Positions 54,472-64,000 of a stretch of DNA of 64,000 nucleotides are shown here, one piece after another; position 1 is the stretch's first letter; each line of letters begins with the position of its first letter. Location of the stretch: contig AP026538.1 in NCBI GenBank assembly GCA_026075535.2, positions 6,510,001-6,574,000 of the forward strand, given 5' to 3'. A program made the translations under genes and the position numbers. A model generated the notes under the pieces. The model saw nothing but the letters and a program-made list of their open reading frames with translations, did no database searches and had not been told where the DNA came from. This DNA comes from Tricholoma matsutake. Its lineage: Eukaryota > Basidiomycota > Agaricomycetes > Agaricales > Tricholomataceae.

Positions 54472-54530
54472 GTGTTTTTTTTTTGCTTTTTGTTTCATCA
54501 ATCAACTAATTGTATTTTATTGCTTTTTAG
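54472..54530 (+). other. Intron-like segment (59 nt) in TIR-3
   Basis: Plus strand: GGGCCCAA then donor-like GTGTTT (weak), branch CAACTAAT and acceptor TTTTTAG. It matches the units of TIR-1/2 in opposite orientation. Confidence 0.55.
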
Positions 54531-54829
54531 GTTGTATGCTACTGGGGATGACCTGCCACGATAAAAAATGCACAACCCATGCCCAATGCCCACACCCACC
54601 TGATCCCCTCCTCCCCATTCAAACAGGATGTGAGGCTGTCGACACGGGCTAGGAGGGTGCCCAGGGATGCCAGGAGACCCCAGAAGGGGGATACCTGCCT
54701 AGTAAGCACCCACCAACCTCCATAATCGCGCCACGTCGCACTGACGTGCCCAAACCCCCCCCCCTCAAAAATAAAAATACAGAAACCCAAACAGGGGACG
54801 ATGGCAATGAACAACAACAAGCCACCCAC

Positions 54830-55100
54830 CCCCAGCCTCATGAGCAACTGCTCATGGGGTGGAACGTGGGTGGAATGACACCCAGATGCAGGGAAAGGAG
54901 ACGATGACAATGCACCACCCACCCCCAGCCTCATGAGCAACTGCTCATGGGGTGGATCATGGGTGGAACGACAACAATGACAAGCCACCCACCCCTAGCC
55001 TCACGAGCAACTGCTTGTGGGGTGGATTGCAGGTGGAATGACAAAGACAACAAGCCACCCGCCTCCAGCCTCACGAGCAACTGCTCATGGGGTCGTGGGG
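54830..55100 (+). repeat. Tandem repeats with short hairpins in TIR-3
   Basis: Three to four units of 65-90 bp with CCTCACGAGCAACTGCTCAT hairpins and GGGGTGGATCATGGGTGGAA, the inverse of the array at 9616-10000 in TIR-2. Confidence 0.82.
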
Positions 55101-55351
55101 TGGGTTTTTTTTCTTCTTTTTCTTTTAGCCCTCCCCCACATTTTGGGGGGAGTTTTTTTTTTTTTTTAAATCTATAGTTTGTAATGTAGTTATTATTTTT
55201 TTTTTTGTATTTCTTTGATTGTATTGTATACTCCCTCACGTTAGATGCAAGGGATGCAGTTAATAAAATTTATTTGTTCAATTTTTGAGAGATAAATACT
55301 TGAGTTTGAGTTTGAGTGTCATAAATAAACTATGTATTACTGCCAAATAAT

Positions 55352-55437
55352 TCTCCTGTGGCTCAACTGGTTGATCACATGTTTTTAGTTTGTTGTGTGA
55401 TGACTTGGAGGTCTTGGGTTCAATCCTTGCTCTGCAC
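55352..55437 (+). other. tRNA-like module pointing to right end of TIR-3
   Basis: GTGGCTCAACTGGTTGATCAC (A-box-like) and GGGTTCAATCC (B-box, 55417-55426). Nearly the same start, TTCTCCTGTGGCTCAACTGG, occurs on the minus strand at the left end of TIR-2. Confidence 0.74.
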
Positions 55438-56881
55438 ACCTATATTTTGTAGGCACAACTTTCATAAAGTCTGAAAAGCTTGGAACTCATAAGATATCAA
55501 ATTGACCCAGATTCTGCATACAGACTAGCTCGGACTCCACACAGTCTGTGTGGAGTCCATGCGGAGTCCGCTAGGACATGTGGGGCACTGTAAATTACTG
55601 AAAAATAGCCAAGAGTTCCTTGTCATGGGTGCTGTAGTTCAATTCAGCTGGCTTGAAGGAGTGGGAGTAGAGTGTAACTGGATGAATTTCTCCATCCAGA
55701 GTATAGATGGAAAGGATAGCTGCAAGCACATAGTCTGAAGTGTCTGTCTCCAGGATAATGTGGGAGTCCAGAAGCTATTGTATGAGTACTGGGGCATGGG
55801 TGAATTCTTCCTTTAGTTTGTTGAAGGCTTCTTCACACTTCTTGCTGAAGTCCCATGGGGTGTGTTTCTGGGTTAGTTGGGTGAGTGGGATGATGATGTC
55901 AGAATATCCACAGATAAAGTGTCAGTAGAAGTTGCAAAATCTAAGGAAGGATTGAATATCCTTAACTTTTTGAGGTTCAGGCCAGTTGAGGATGGTTTTG
56001 ACTTTATCTTTGGACATCCAGAGTCCATCCAGGGAGAGGATGAAGCCTAAGTATTCCATGCTGTCTCTGTGGAAATTTCTGAGCAGCAGCATGGAGACTG
56101 TTTTTGTGGAGTCTCCAGAGAACTTCCTTGACATGAGCCTCATGTTGTTGGAGTAGAGTAGGATATTGTCGAGGTAGACAATGATGCTGATGTCTAGGAG
56201 GTCACTGAAGATGTCATTCATGAGATGCTGAAAGGCTGCAGGAGCATTGGTGAGCCCAAACGGAACCACCAGCCATTCAAAAGAGCTGTAGCACATGTGG
56301 AAAGTGGTTTTCTATTCATCTCCCTCAGCAATGTGAACTAAGTGGTAGGCATGCCAGAGGTCAATTTTGGTGAACACGTGGGCTTTTCCTGTTACAATTT
56401 TTGTTATCATAACTTGTGATGACATGCACTGGTGAGACCAGGCTGTAATCCTGGGGCTTACTCATCTGTTACTCATATTTTGACATCTGTCACATTCCCC
56501 ATATATAACTACTAACTCATCATTGTTCTTCCTTCTTCCCTTTTTTCCCTCTTACGCTCACATAGTTCACTGCTGTAGTCTTCCTATACTTCTCGCTTCA
56601 TTATATACTCTGGTCCTATTCTCTCCGGTCTGATCCAGTGAAGCTTAACTCTATTTGAGGTAAGCTTACACTTTTTTTTTGAATACAGATCAGAATCCCA
56701 ACCGCCCTGTTGTTACTGTCATAATACTAGCTGCTCACTGTTCTTTATCTTTTCAAACTGTCACAAAAAAAATCTTCCACCCCTGCAACGCATGCATCTA
56801 CATGTCTGCGGCCTACTGTCTCTGCTCCCAGTATGCCAGCTTCCCATCAAACAGCAACCAAGCCATCAGGCACTGCATCTG

Positions 56882-57712
56882 TGGAAGGATGCTGAGTTTG
56901 GCAGCCTACACTAGACTTAGGTTTACTAAAAGACAGGATCAAATTATCTTTGTTGCATGGAAGTAGGAACGATAAGTTACTGCAAATAAAAGAATAGGAA
57001 GTTACTATACCTTCGTTGTATGGAAGTAGGAACAAAGGTTAAGGAATAAAAAATAAGTAATATATAAGAAAAAGATCGACCATGTAAGTAAAAGGCCACA
57101 TCAAGCATAGTGTGTGATTTGGGAAGGCCGCATTGGGCATAGTCACAAAATAGGAAGGTACTGCATCAATAGGATAATGTCAGCACTGCTGGATGTGGAT
57201 AGAAGGGTAATAAGGGTGTATGGTGCCATTGCCAGGATGCATGTTGCATTCACCAGTGGCTGTGCCGGCAGCGAGGGTGATTGTGTCAGCGATGTGTGTG
57301 GCTGTGTCGGCGCTGTGGGAGTGTGTTGGTGGCATAGGGTGGCCATAACTCACTGTAACACAGACATTGGTATATCTGGTGTTGGTGAGTCATTTATGTG
57401 CCATATGTGGCTATGCTATCACCGGTGGCTGTTCTGGCAGCAAGGGTGGCTGTGTCGTCGATGTGTGTGGCTGTGCCAGCACTGTGGAAGAGTTTAACAG
57501 TGGTGTAGTAATATAACAGACATTGGTATGTCTGGTGTTGGTGAGTTGTTTATGCGCTGTAGGTGGCTGTGCTATCTCCGGTGGCTGTGTCGGCAGCGAG
57601 GGTGGTTGTGTCGTCGATGTGTGTGGCTGTGCCGGTGCCATGGAAGTGTTTAATGGCGGCGTAGGTAAATTAACTTGTCATAATGTTGTGAGTCTGTGGG
57701 GCCAGACTTACA
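56882..57712 (-). repeat. Solo LTR of family H, full length with TSD ATCTG
   Basis: Minus strand TGTAAGTCTGGCCCC...GCATCCTTCCA. Perfect TSD ATCTG at 56877-56881 and 57713-57717 within the Gypsy-F gag. It is about 400 bp longer than the copies at 4052 and 38662 because of a tandem array at 57215-57660. Confidence 0.9.
57215..57660. repeat. Tandem array of about 150-bp units inside the H LTR
   Basis: Three units with landmarks GACATTGGTATGTCTGGTGT, GGTGGCTGTGTCGGCAGCGA and GTCGATGTGTGTGGCTGTGC. Absent from the other two H LTRs. Confidence 0.87.
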
Positions 57713-57878
57713 ATCTGCACCGTCACACTTGCCTAGTGCAGCCTTGCCATTGACCTTGCTGTTAACACCAATTGTTGAAGCTGATGACAACAATGAGTCT
57801 AGACTGACCTTCATGCATACAACCACCCCTGTCACATCACCTCATCAGCACCAAACCGAATCCAACTCTTCTTCTGAC

Positions 57879-58304
57879 TGTAAGGGGACTAGGGGGGTGC
57901 CCTGGGTGTTTTTCCTATTTTTTATGTTCGTCCTATATTTTTCCCCACCTCATTTCCTTCTATTCTTCATTTTCTATGATTTTTCCGGATTTTATTACTA
58001 ATTTTCCCTTGCTATCATGTTTATACATGTTGACACTTTTATATTTAGAGGCAAAGTACCCCATCCGACACATACCCCTTGGTATGATGTCATTCGGCGG
58101 CCTTGATCCACCTATCTCCGTCTTTTTCTATTTTTAGGTTATATTTGATTTTTGTTGTCTTCACATATACTGGGCATCAGCAAGGGGATCCTTAGAGTTT
58201 TCTCTTTGGATTTCCCTTTGCTAGGTGTGTCCCCAATGCCTGTATTATGTAGTATAATTTTAACTTCGGATTTCCCTTTGCTAGAGGCTTAGGTTGCCCT
58301 TATA
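57879..58304 (+). repeat. D2 5' LTR
   Basis: TGTAAGGGG...CCCTTATA, 426 bp, same boundaries as D1. The following GTAGAAAACTCTCC repeats the putative primer site. Confidence 0.95.
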
Positions 58305-58455
58305 GTAGAAAACTCTCCCCTAAGGCCCGAAAATCGCGAACGCGCTGCCCAAGATAGGCAGGTACAGACTGGACAATGCTTCCCAAAGCTCCACAGAGTC
58401 CCTACACACCGTTCCAGATAATCTCGCCTTTATTACACCGCCATTTTCGCCAAAC

Positions 58456-59573
58456 GTGCTCCCTAGCGACATGGACACATCAGAACACTTTGACACACTT
58501 GAAAGCAATGTTTCCAGAATGCGCGCGCAAATCGACTCGCTTAAATCTACGATTGAAAACTTCGTTAGAACCCTCCAGGCTAACCCTATGACCAATAGTT
58601 CCCCCTTTATGACTCCAAGCGCACCCAACAACGATGTTTTGCCAAACATGTCCACTAAGGAACGCGCCCAGATCAAACCGTCCCCCCCCACCAAATTTAA
58701 TGGTGCACGTGCGCAGGGACGTGCATTCCTTAATTCCTGTGAGTTATACATCAGTCTCCAGTTGCATCAATTTGTCGATGAGGCTGCAAAAATTTATTGG
58801 GCCTTCACATACATGAAATCTGAATGTGCCTATCTCTATGTGGACCGTATCCTACGTCAAACTAAAGAACTCGGTTCTCTACCTTTCTCCACTTGGGGTG
58901 ACTTTCGAGCTGAGTTCGTACGCCACTTCTGCCCCCTCAATGAACACCACCAAACAGTGACACGACTTGAGTCACCCGCTCGATCCGTGGATGACTATAT
59001 CGATGAGTTCAAGGATTTGGTGGACATGGCAGGATATGGGAGTGGGTTACCAGTGGTGGTGAAGTTCCGACGGGGGCTCAGCCGAGAAATTCAGGACCAG
59101 ATTGCACAGATGTTGGAAGGGCGCCCAGCGGACGATGATATCCTTGCTTGTATGAAGCTGCTTCACTCTGTGACGAGAACCAACTCACAAATGCGGTGTT
59201 TAATGCTGCATTCCATGCTCCAACTACCACTCATATGCCCTACACCTTCAATCGAAGCCTCCCCCACCCTAACCCCATTCCTGTTCGTCAAACTCCCACA
59301 CCAGCCATCAATGTCCCAGTACCAATGGATGTTGATGCAGCCCGCAGCCGTGCACATAAGTTGGATCTCTGCTACCATTGTGGGGAACCTGGACACAGGG
59401 CTGGAGTGTGTCCCCATTGTCAGGATATCCGCATGCTCACCCCCAAGGGACGAGACGAACTCCTGCAAGATTTGTTGGTGCTTGTAGATGTTGAGGAAGC
59501 GAAGGATCAAGTTGCAGAGGAGATTAAGTTGGAAGTTGTAGAGGAGCAGGATTTTCCTATTCGCAGCGAGTGA
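58456..59573 (+). pseudogene. D2 gag, frameshifted
   Basis: Same protein as D1 Gag with a five-codon gap near 58977 (ESPARSVDDY against the longer D1 text). A one-base loss near 59150 changes the frame after DDDILA. The second part (from 59148, YEAASLCDENQLTNA) contains the zinc knuckle CYHCGEPGHRAGVC. Most substitutions against D1 are Arg to His, Cys or Gln. Confidence 0.93.
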
Positions 59574-62271
59574 ATCGTATGCCCTCACTGCCTGTCCATA
59601 ACCGCTTTGAAGTCTTGTCAGTTGAATCCCCGGAGAATGAATCCATTTCTGTGACTACTCCCCTCTCTGACCCTTCGAAGTTGGCTAAAGACGTACCTGC
59701 TCTCCCCATCTCTCCTTCTACTCCACGTCCCAAAATTAAATCATGGGAGCGTAAACTACCATGCAAGTATATTGTGGCATCCACTCCCTCTGCACATTCC
59801 TTGAACCTAGCCATCGAACTGCAGATGACTGACACTGGACAGATACTCGGTGTCTCTGCACTCCTGGACTCTGGTGCGACTGGTCTCTTCATCGATTCCC
59901 ATCTGGTACAACAACATCACCTAAATACTCGCTCACTCTCATGTCCGATACCTGTATATAACATGGATGGATCCCCAAATGAAGCTGGTGCCATCCAAGA
60001 GGTTGCAGACCTGGTTCTCCATTACAAAGATCATAGTGAGTGTGCCCTTTTTGCTGTCACTCAATTAGGAAAGCAAAAGGTGATTTTGGGATATCCATGG
60101 CTTCGAGACCATAACCCAGAGGTCGACTGGTGTACCGGGGAGGTTACCATGAGCCGATGTCCATCCCGCTGTCAGATGTGTTTCACAGAAGCCAGGCAAG
60201 AATGTCGTGGACAGAAGGTGGCAATACAACGTACTCAGAAGTGTCATGCTGGACCCCTGCCTATACCTGAAGTGGAATTGGAAGGGGTTCCTGATCTAAT
60301 GCCGGACTCGGATGATGATGATGAGGACCCAGAGGAAGTGGAGGAGGGTGATCGGATCTTCTACACTGCGATTTGCTCATCGCATGAGGTGTGTGCCACA
60401 TCGAACATATCCCAATGCCTTGCTGAGGCCTTCCACAAAAACAATGCTGCTAAATCCTCTACTAACTCCTTACTCCCTCATCTCCATGAGTTTGAAGACG
60501 TGTTCTCCAAGGAGTCATTTGACTCTCTTCCTGCGCGTAAGCCATGGGATCACGCAATCGAACTCACCCCCGGCGCAACCCCTCCTTGCACCACCATCTG
60601 GGTCGCAGCATGGGGAAGACCGATGCCCTATCCCGACGTGCAGACCATGGGGATGGCAGCGGTGACAACCAAAACATTGTGCTGTTGCAGCCAGACCTGT
60701 TCACCATTCGGGCACTGGAAGGCATCGCACCCCAGGGTGAGGAGCGGGACATCCTATGTGACATTCATCGTGCAAACCATAGTGGTTTACATGAGGATGT
60801 TGTCGCCCAAGCTGTTAAAGAACTGAAAAAGGGATCGACCCTTTCCTTACATGTGGCAGAGTGGGCTGAAAAGGAGGACTTGTTGTATTTCAGGGATCGC
60901 ATCTATGTTCCCAATGACCCAGACCTTCGCCGGCACATCATATCCCAACACCATGACTCACAGATTGCTGGCCACCCCGGACGCTGGAAGACCTTGGAGC
61001 TCACCTCACAGAACTATTGGTGGCCACAAATGTCACGGCTCATTGGTCAGTATTGTCGCACTTGTGACCTTTGCTTATGCACCAAGGTTCCTCGTCGCAA
61101 GCCTATTGGCAAGCTACACCCTCTTCCTGTTCCAGAGAGTCATTGGGATGTCGTCAGCGTTGACTTTGTGGTGGAATTGCCAGAGTCAAACGGGTTTGAT
61201 GCAGTGATGTGCACAGTTGACTCAGTGGGAAAACGCGCTCACTTCATTCCCACTCACACCACTGTCAGTGCCCTAGGTGCTGCTCGACTCTACCTCCACC
61301 ACGTGTGGAAATTACATGGACTTCCTGGTGCCTTCCTCTCGGATCGTGGCCCTCAGTTCATGGCAGAGTTCACTCGTGAGCTGTACTGACTCCTGGGGAT
61401 CAAACTCCTCGCTTCAACCACTTATCACCCACAAACTGATGGCCAGATGGAGCGAGTCAACCAGGAACTGGAGCAGTACATCCACCTCTTTGTCAATGAA
61501 TGCCAGGACGATTGGGATGATCTCCTTCCTTTGGCCAAGTTCAGATACAACAACTATATCCATGCTTCCACTCAACAGACCCCTTTCCTCTTAGACACTG
61601 GACGACATCCACGCATGGGATTTGAACCTCGCCAAACTCCCTCACACATTGAGATGGTGAATGAGTTCACAGAATGCATGAGGGATAGCTTGGAGGAGGC
61701 AAGGGCAGCCTTAGCGAAGGCGAAGGACAACATGGCGCAATTTTACAACCAACGCCACTCCCCAACCCCTCAGTACAAGGTTGGTGATTGAGTTTATCTT
61801 GACTCCAGTGATGTCTCCACTACACGTCCATCCAAGAAACTCACTCATCGCTTCTTGGGACCTTTCCCCATTGTCAAGTGCGTTGGAACGCATGCCTATC
61901 GTCTATGCCTCCCAGCCTCCATGTCCAGACTCCATCCCGTCTTCCATGTCGTCAAATTGCTTCCAGCTCCCCCAGATCCGTTCCTGGGACACCATTCACA
62001 CCCACCACCACCACCTACAGTGATCGAGGGAGAACCCCAATACAAAGTCGAGTCAATCTTGGACAGCCATTTGCATTGAGGAAAACTTCAGTATTTGGTA
62101 CATTGGAAGGGTTATGGGTATGAGGAGAACTCATGGGTCGAAGAGTCTGATGTAAATGCCCCTCGGTTAATCAAGGAATTCCACCGATGGCACACTGCTG
62201 CACCGTGTCGCATTCAAGTCACGGACTTTGGTCGTATGCAATTTCGAATGCATCGGGGCAATGCATCTTAA
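59570..62271 (+). pseudogene. D2 pol with RT/RNase H deleted
   Basis: The protease is intact (LLDSGATGLFID). The reading breaks at LTPGATP (about 60590), where about 1.2 kb is missing. The sequence rejoins at the end of RNase H (SMGKTDALSRRADH) in another frame. Integrase is readable (HH...GHPG, CRTCDLC, SVDFVVELP, SDRGPQF) but has TGA at about 61387, 61789 and 62077 where D1 has Arg. The chromodomain is present ([23 protein letters not shown]). The element could move only in trans. Confidence 0.93.
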
Positions 62272-62282
62272 AGAGGGGGTGA

Positions 62283-62708
62283 TGTAAGGGGACTAGGGGG
62301 GTACCCTGGGTGTTTTTCCTATTTTTTATGTTCGTCCTATATTTTTCCCCACCTCATTTCCTTCTATTCTTCATTTTCTATGATTTTTCCGGATTTTATT
62401 ACTAATTTTCCCTTGCTATCATGTTTGTACATGTTGACACTTTTATATTTAGAGGCGAAGTACCCCTTCCGACACATACCCCTTGGTATGATGTCATTCG
62501 GCGGCCTTGATCCGCCTATCTCCACCTTTTTCTATTTTTAGGTTATATTTGATTTTTGTTGTCTTCACATATACTGGGCATCAGCAAGGGGATCCTTAGA
62601 GTTTTCTCTTTGGATTTCCCTTTGCTAGGTGTGTCCCCAATGCCTGTATTATGTAGTATAATTTTAACTTCGGATTTCCCTTTGCTAGAGGCTTAGGTTG
62701 CCCTTATA
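62283..62708 (+). repeat. D2 3' LTR
   Basis: 426 bp. It is preceded by a polypurine tract AAAGAGGGGGTGA as in D1. Confidence 0.95.
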
Positions 62709-63779
62709 CTGACTACAAATACTTCACTTCCCACATGACCCGCACCTCACTCGCCATGTCTTTCATTCCCAACCAACTTGCTGTTGTCAAACATGTACAC
62801 CAATCAAAGTCACTAATTCTGCTTGCAGGCGAGATCAATCCTGCTGTCATGCACACGTTCGAACTGGGCTGCCTAGACCTTTTTGACTGCAAAGAAATAA
62901 AAGTGGATGACCAGGTCTGAAAGATCCTCGGCTGTTTTAGAGACTCCAGAATCCATGACTGGATTAGTGGTGACTGCAACTGGCTGCTCACACTCTCCTT
63001 CGCCGACTTCATGGCCAAGCTCAGGGCAAACTATCTCAACCCAGACTGGGAACCCACAGTCCATTGCCATATTCTTGCTGCTACCCTGAAGCAAAATCAG
63101 TCATTCTGGGACTGGTTCTCACACATGCAATCTCTCAATTCCCTACTTGCCAACACTTCCTTGCACTTCTCAGATGCTTCTCCATGCAAAACACTGGAGG
63201 TGGGTCTTGAGTCAGACTCCAACTCTTGACCCAGAGCTGATGCACCGTTGCAATGCCAACAAAGTGGACAAAATCCTCATCTTGCAGCCATGGGCTTTGG
63301 AAGTCAAACACCATGACAAGAATTGCCAAGCAGATCTGAAGCATGCTCAGGAGGTCATGGAAGAAGTGTTCAACAGATGTGAGGACACCAGCAAAGCTAA
63401 CTACACCACAAATGCCACAGCTGCAACCTCCACTGCTATTGCAGGCGCATCCGCCATCTAGCCGCACTCACTGATGCCAAACACAAACAACTCAATAACA
63501 ACAATGGCTGCTGAAAATGCCGTTGACTCAATGTGTACCACATCTCCAAGAACTGCCCCAATGGTTTCCCAGATGCAGCAACATACACTGGACTCATTAA
63601 CCATCCTTTACACCCACCACCTCCAGGGGCGCCAGCTGCACCAAACCCTGTCATCATTGCCCCTGTTTCTGGCACTGGAAGCACCATACCATGAAACAGG
63701 TCTCAACCTTCCCCTCCACATCATCAGTGCTGGGCAAGGGCTCAGACACTGAAGACGAAAATGCTGATGAAGTGAGTGC

Positions 63780-64000
63780 CCCCTTCCATGCCCCTCACCT
63801 TTGGTGGAAGGCCTGCATAAGCAGGCCTAACACTGATCTTCCCATTACCATACCAATGCTGCTAGACAACGGTGCTCACATTGTTCTCATACACACTGAC
63901 TTAGTAGATAAACTCAGCTTATGCTGCCAACTGCTGCCAAAGCCTGAAACCATAGACATCACTGTTAAATCATCAAACACCTTATTTCAAACCACCCTCA
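63780..64000 (+). pseudogene. Gypsy-F protease (partial, window end)
   Basis: ITIPMLLDNGAHIVLIHTDL shows a retropepsin-like core with D-N-G in place of D-S/T-G, followed by VDKLSLCCQLLPKP. It runs off the window edge. Whether downstream RT is intact cannot be seen. Confidence 0.7.

Larger units (their letters stand above)
53796..55599. mobile_element. TIR-3: third member of the tRNA-flanked TIR family
   Basis: Flanks CAAAAATAG (53787-53795) and GAAAAATAG (55600-55608), a 9-bp TSD with one mismatch, inside the Gypsy-A' RNase H. Ends: GAGGTCTTTACTGTGCCCC and, inverted, AGTAATTTACAGTGCCCC. These are the same two end types as TIR-1 (GAGGTC-TTTAC / AGTAC-TTTAC) but swapped left to right. The interior module is correspondingly read on the plus strand. 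Subterminal repeats are at 53816-54095 and 55505-55575. Confidence 0.85.
52969..56389 (-). pseudogene. Gypsy-A': second copy of Gypsy-A pol (IN N-term, RH, RT), split by TIR-3
   Basis: Minus strand, from right to left. RT: FEWLVVPFGLTNAPAAFQHL, active box VYLDNILLYS near 56170 (second Asp of YLDD to Asn at CpG), YLGFILSLDGLWMSKDKVK. RNase H: LETDTSDYVLAAIL, HDKELLAIF, then TIR-3, then TDCKNLEYFSTMKLL and LGAKPDALTRHWD. The integrase zinc region SGHFGQNKTLQ...CTMCKCSK and SMDFIEQLP end at about 53010. The 45 bases next to E3 are unrelated. It is homologous to 1300-3110 in opposite orientation, and is cut on the right by the Gypsy-F LTR. Confidence 0.86.
57879..62708 (+). mobile_element. Gypsy D2: older D-family copy with 1.2-kb internal deletion
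   Basis: 4,830 bp, TSD CTGAC at 57874-57878 and 62709-62713. LTRs are 426 bp each with about seven differences. Gag is frameshifted. Pol lacks RT and RNase H and has CGA to TGA stops. It is otherwise co-linear with D1. Confidence 0.96.
56679..63600 (+). pseudogene. Gypsy-F gag remnant (three pieces)
   Basis: The N-terminus MNTDQNPNRPVVTV is at 56679, with a frameshift in the A-run near 56768. The second piece 57718-57878 contains IVEADDNNESRLTFM. The third piece starts at 62714: KYFTSHMTRTSLAMSFIPNQ, RDSRIHDWISGDC, LSFADFMAKLRANYLNPDWE, QSFWDWFSHMQSLNSLL. A stop occurs at 62918 and a frameshift near 63225. A zinc knuckle near 63505-63560 reads C-stop-KCR...H-ISKNC followed by PNGFPDAATYTG, so Trp and Arg codons have become stops. 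Confidence 0.82.
56390..64000 (+). mobile_element. Gypsy-F: Ty3/Gypsy element running off the window
   Basis: Starts TGTTACAATTTTTG within the Gypsy-A' RT. Gag begins at about 56679 and is interrupted by a solo H LTR (56882-57712) and D2 (57879-62708). It continues to a zinc knuckle at about 63500-63560 and protease at the window end. The 3' part is outside. Confidence 0.8.

Noticed and set aside
56660..56688. Leader intron of Gypsy-F (GTAAGC...TACAG)
   Set aside because: At 29 nt it is too short for a spliceosomal intron and has no branch site.
1..64000. Repeat-induced point mutation (RIP) as the cause of the stops
   Set aside because: The visible changes are mostly CpG to TpG/CpA. Classical RIP acts in ascomycetes and prefers CpA; methylated-CpG deamination fits better.

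Overview
This is a 64-kb block of nested transposable elements from a filamentous fungus, most likely an agaricomycete (Basidiomycota). I found no convincing host gene. Support for the origin: chromodomain-bearing Ty3/Gypsy elements, LINEs with an AP-endonuclease/RT/RNase H ORF2, and many introns of about 45-65 bp with GTRAGT donors and CTAAC branch sites. One intact Gypsy element measures 6,047 bp with 426-bp LTRs. From memory, these are the sizes reported for marY1 of the mushroom Tricholoma matsutake, so a Tricholoma origin is my best guess; it needs an alignment to confirm.

Layout, left to right. 1-4051: decayed Gypsy-A (+). 4052-4423: LTR of family H, inverted. 4424-12484: 5'-truncated LINE (+) split by two TIR elements (TIR-1 6082-8096 and TIR-2 8847-11325). 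12486-20149: Gypsy-C (+), with a hAT-like foldback element in gag, a satellite-like array between gag and protease, and an unidentified insert in pol. 20150-38533: element X, CACTA-like, inside the last codons of Gypsy-C; the C chromodomain resumes at 38534. X contains Gypsy-B (24952-37863), which itself holds a long solo LTR (E1), a Copia-type solo LTR and a near full-length LINE (30390-36532, minus strand). 38662-39089: second family-H LTR. 39090-40421: LINE endonuclease fragment (-) holding a hAT-like element. 40422-51845: decayed Gypsy-D copy D3, split by E-type LTRs; inside E2 sits the intact Gypsy D1 (41360-47406, minus strand) and inside E4 a hAT-like element (49194-50869). 51846-52968: E3. 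52969-56389: second Gypsy-A copy (-), split by TIR-3 (53796-55599). 56390-64000: Gypsy-F (+), running off the window, carrying a solo H LTR and Gypsy D2 (57879-62708).

The insertions can be ordered in time by target-site duplications (TSDs). D1 is youngest (LTRs identical by eye, open gag and pol, TSD ACTAG). LINE2 (13-bp TSD), X (TSD ATA), the Copia solo LTR (CTGAG) and the H and C-type solo LTRs (ATCTG, AAACC) are also well bounded. Older copies differ from intact relatives largely at CpG (CGA to TGA stops, Arg to His/Cys/Gln, and reverse transcriptase YxDD boxes changed to Asn at CpG), as expected of deaminated 5-methylcytosine.

The most unusual material is a set of non-autonomous TIR elements. 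TIR-1, -2 and -3 share terminal sequences and 9-bp TSDs. Each has subterminal repeat arrays and then a tRNA-like Pol III-type module at each end, both pointing outwards. Their interior carries repeated units of a palindromic GGCCCAA...TTGGGCC segment abutting a clean spliceosomal intron. The same unit recurs in the hAT-like element at 49194-50869 and in CACTA-like X, whose termini are unrelated.
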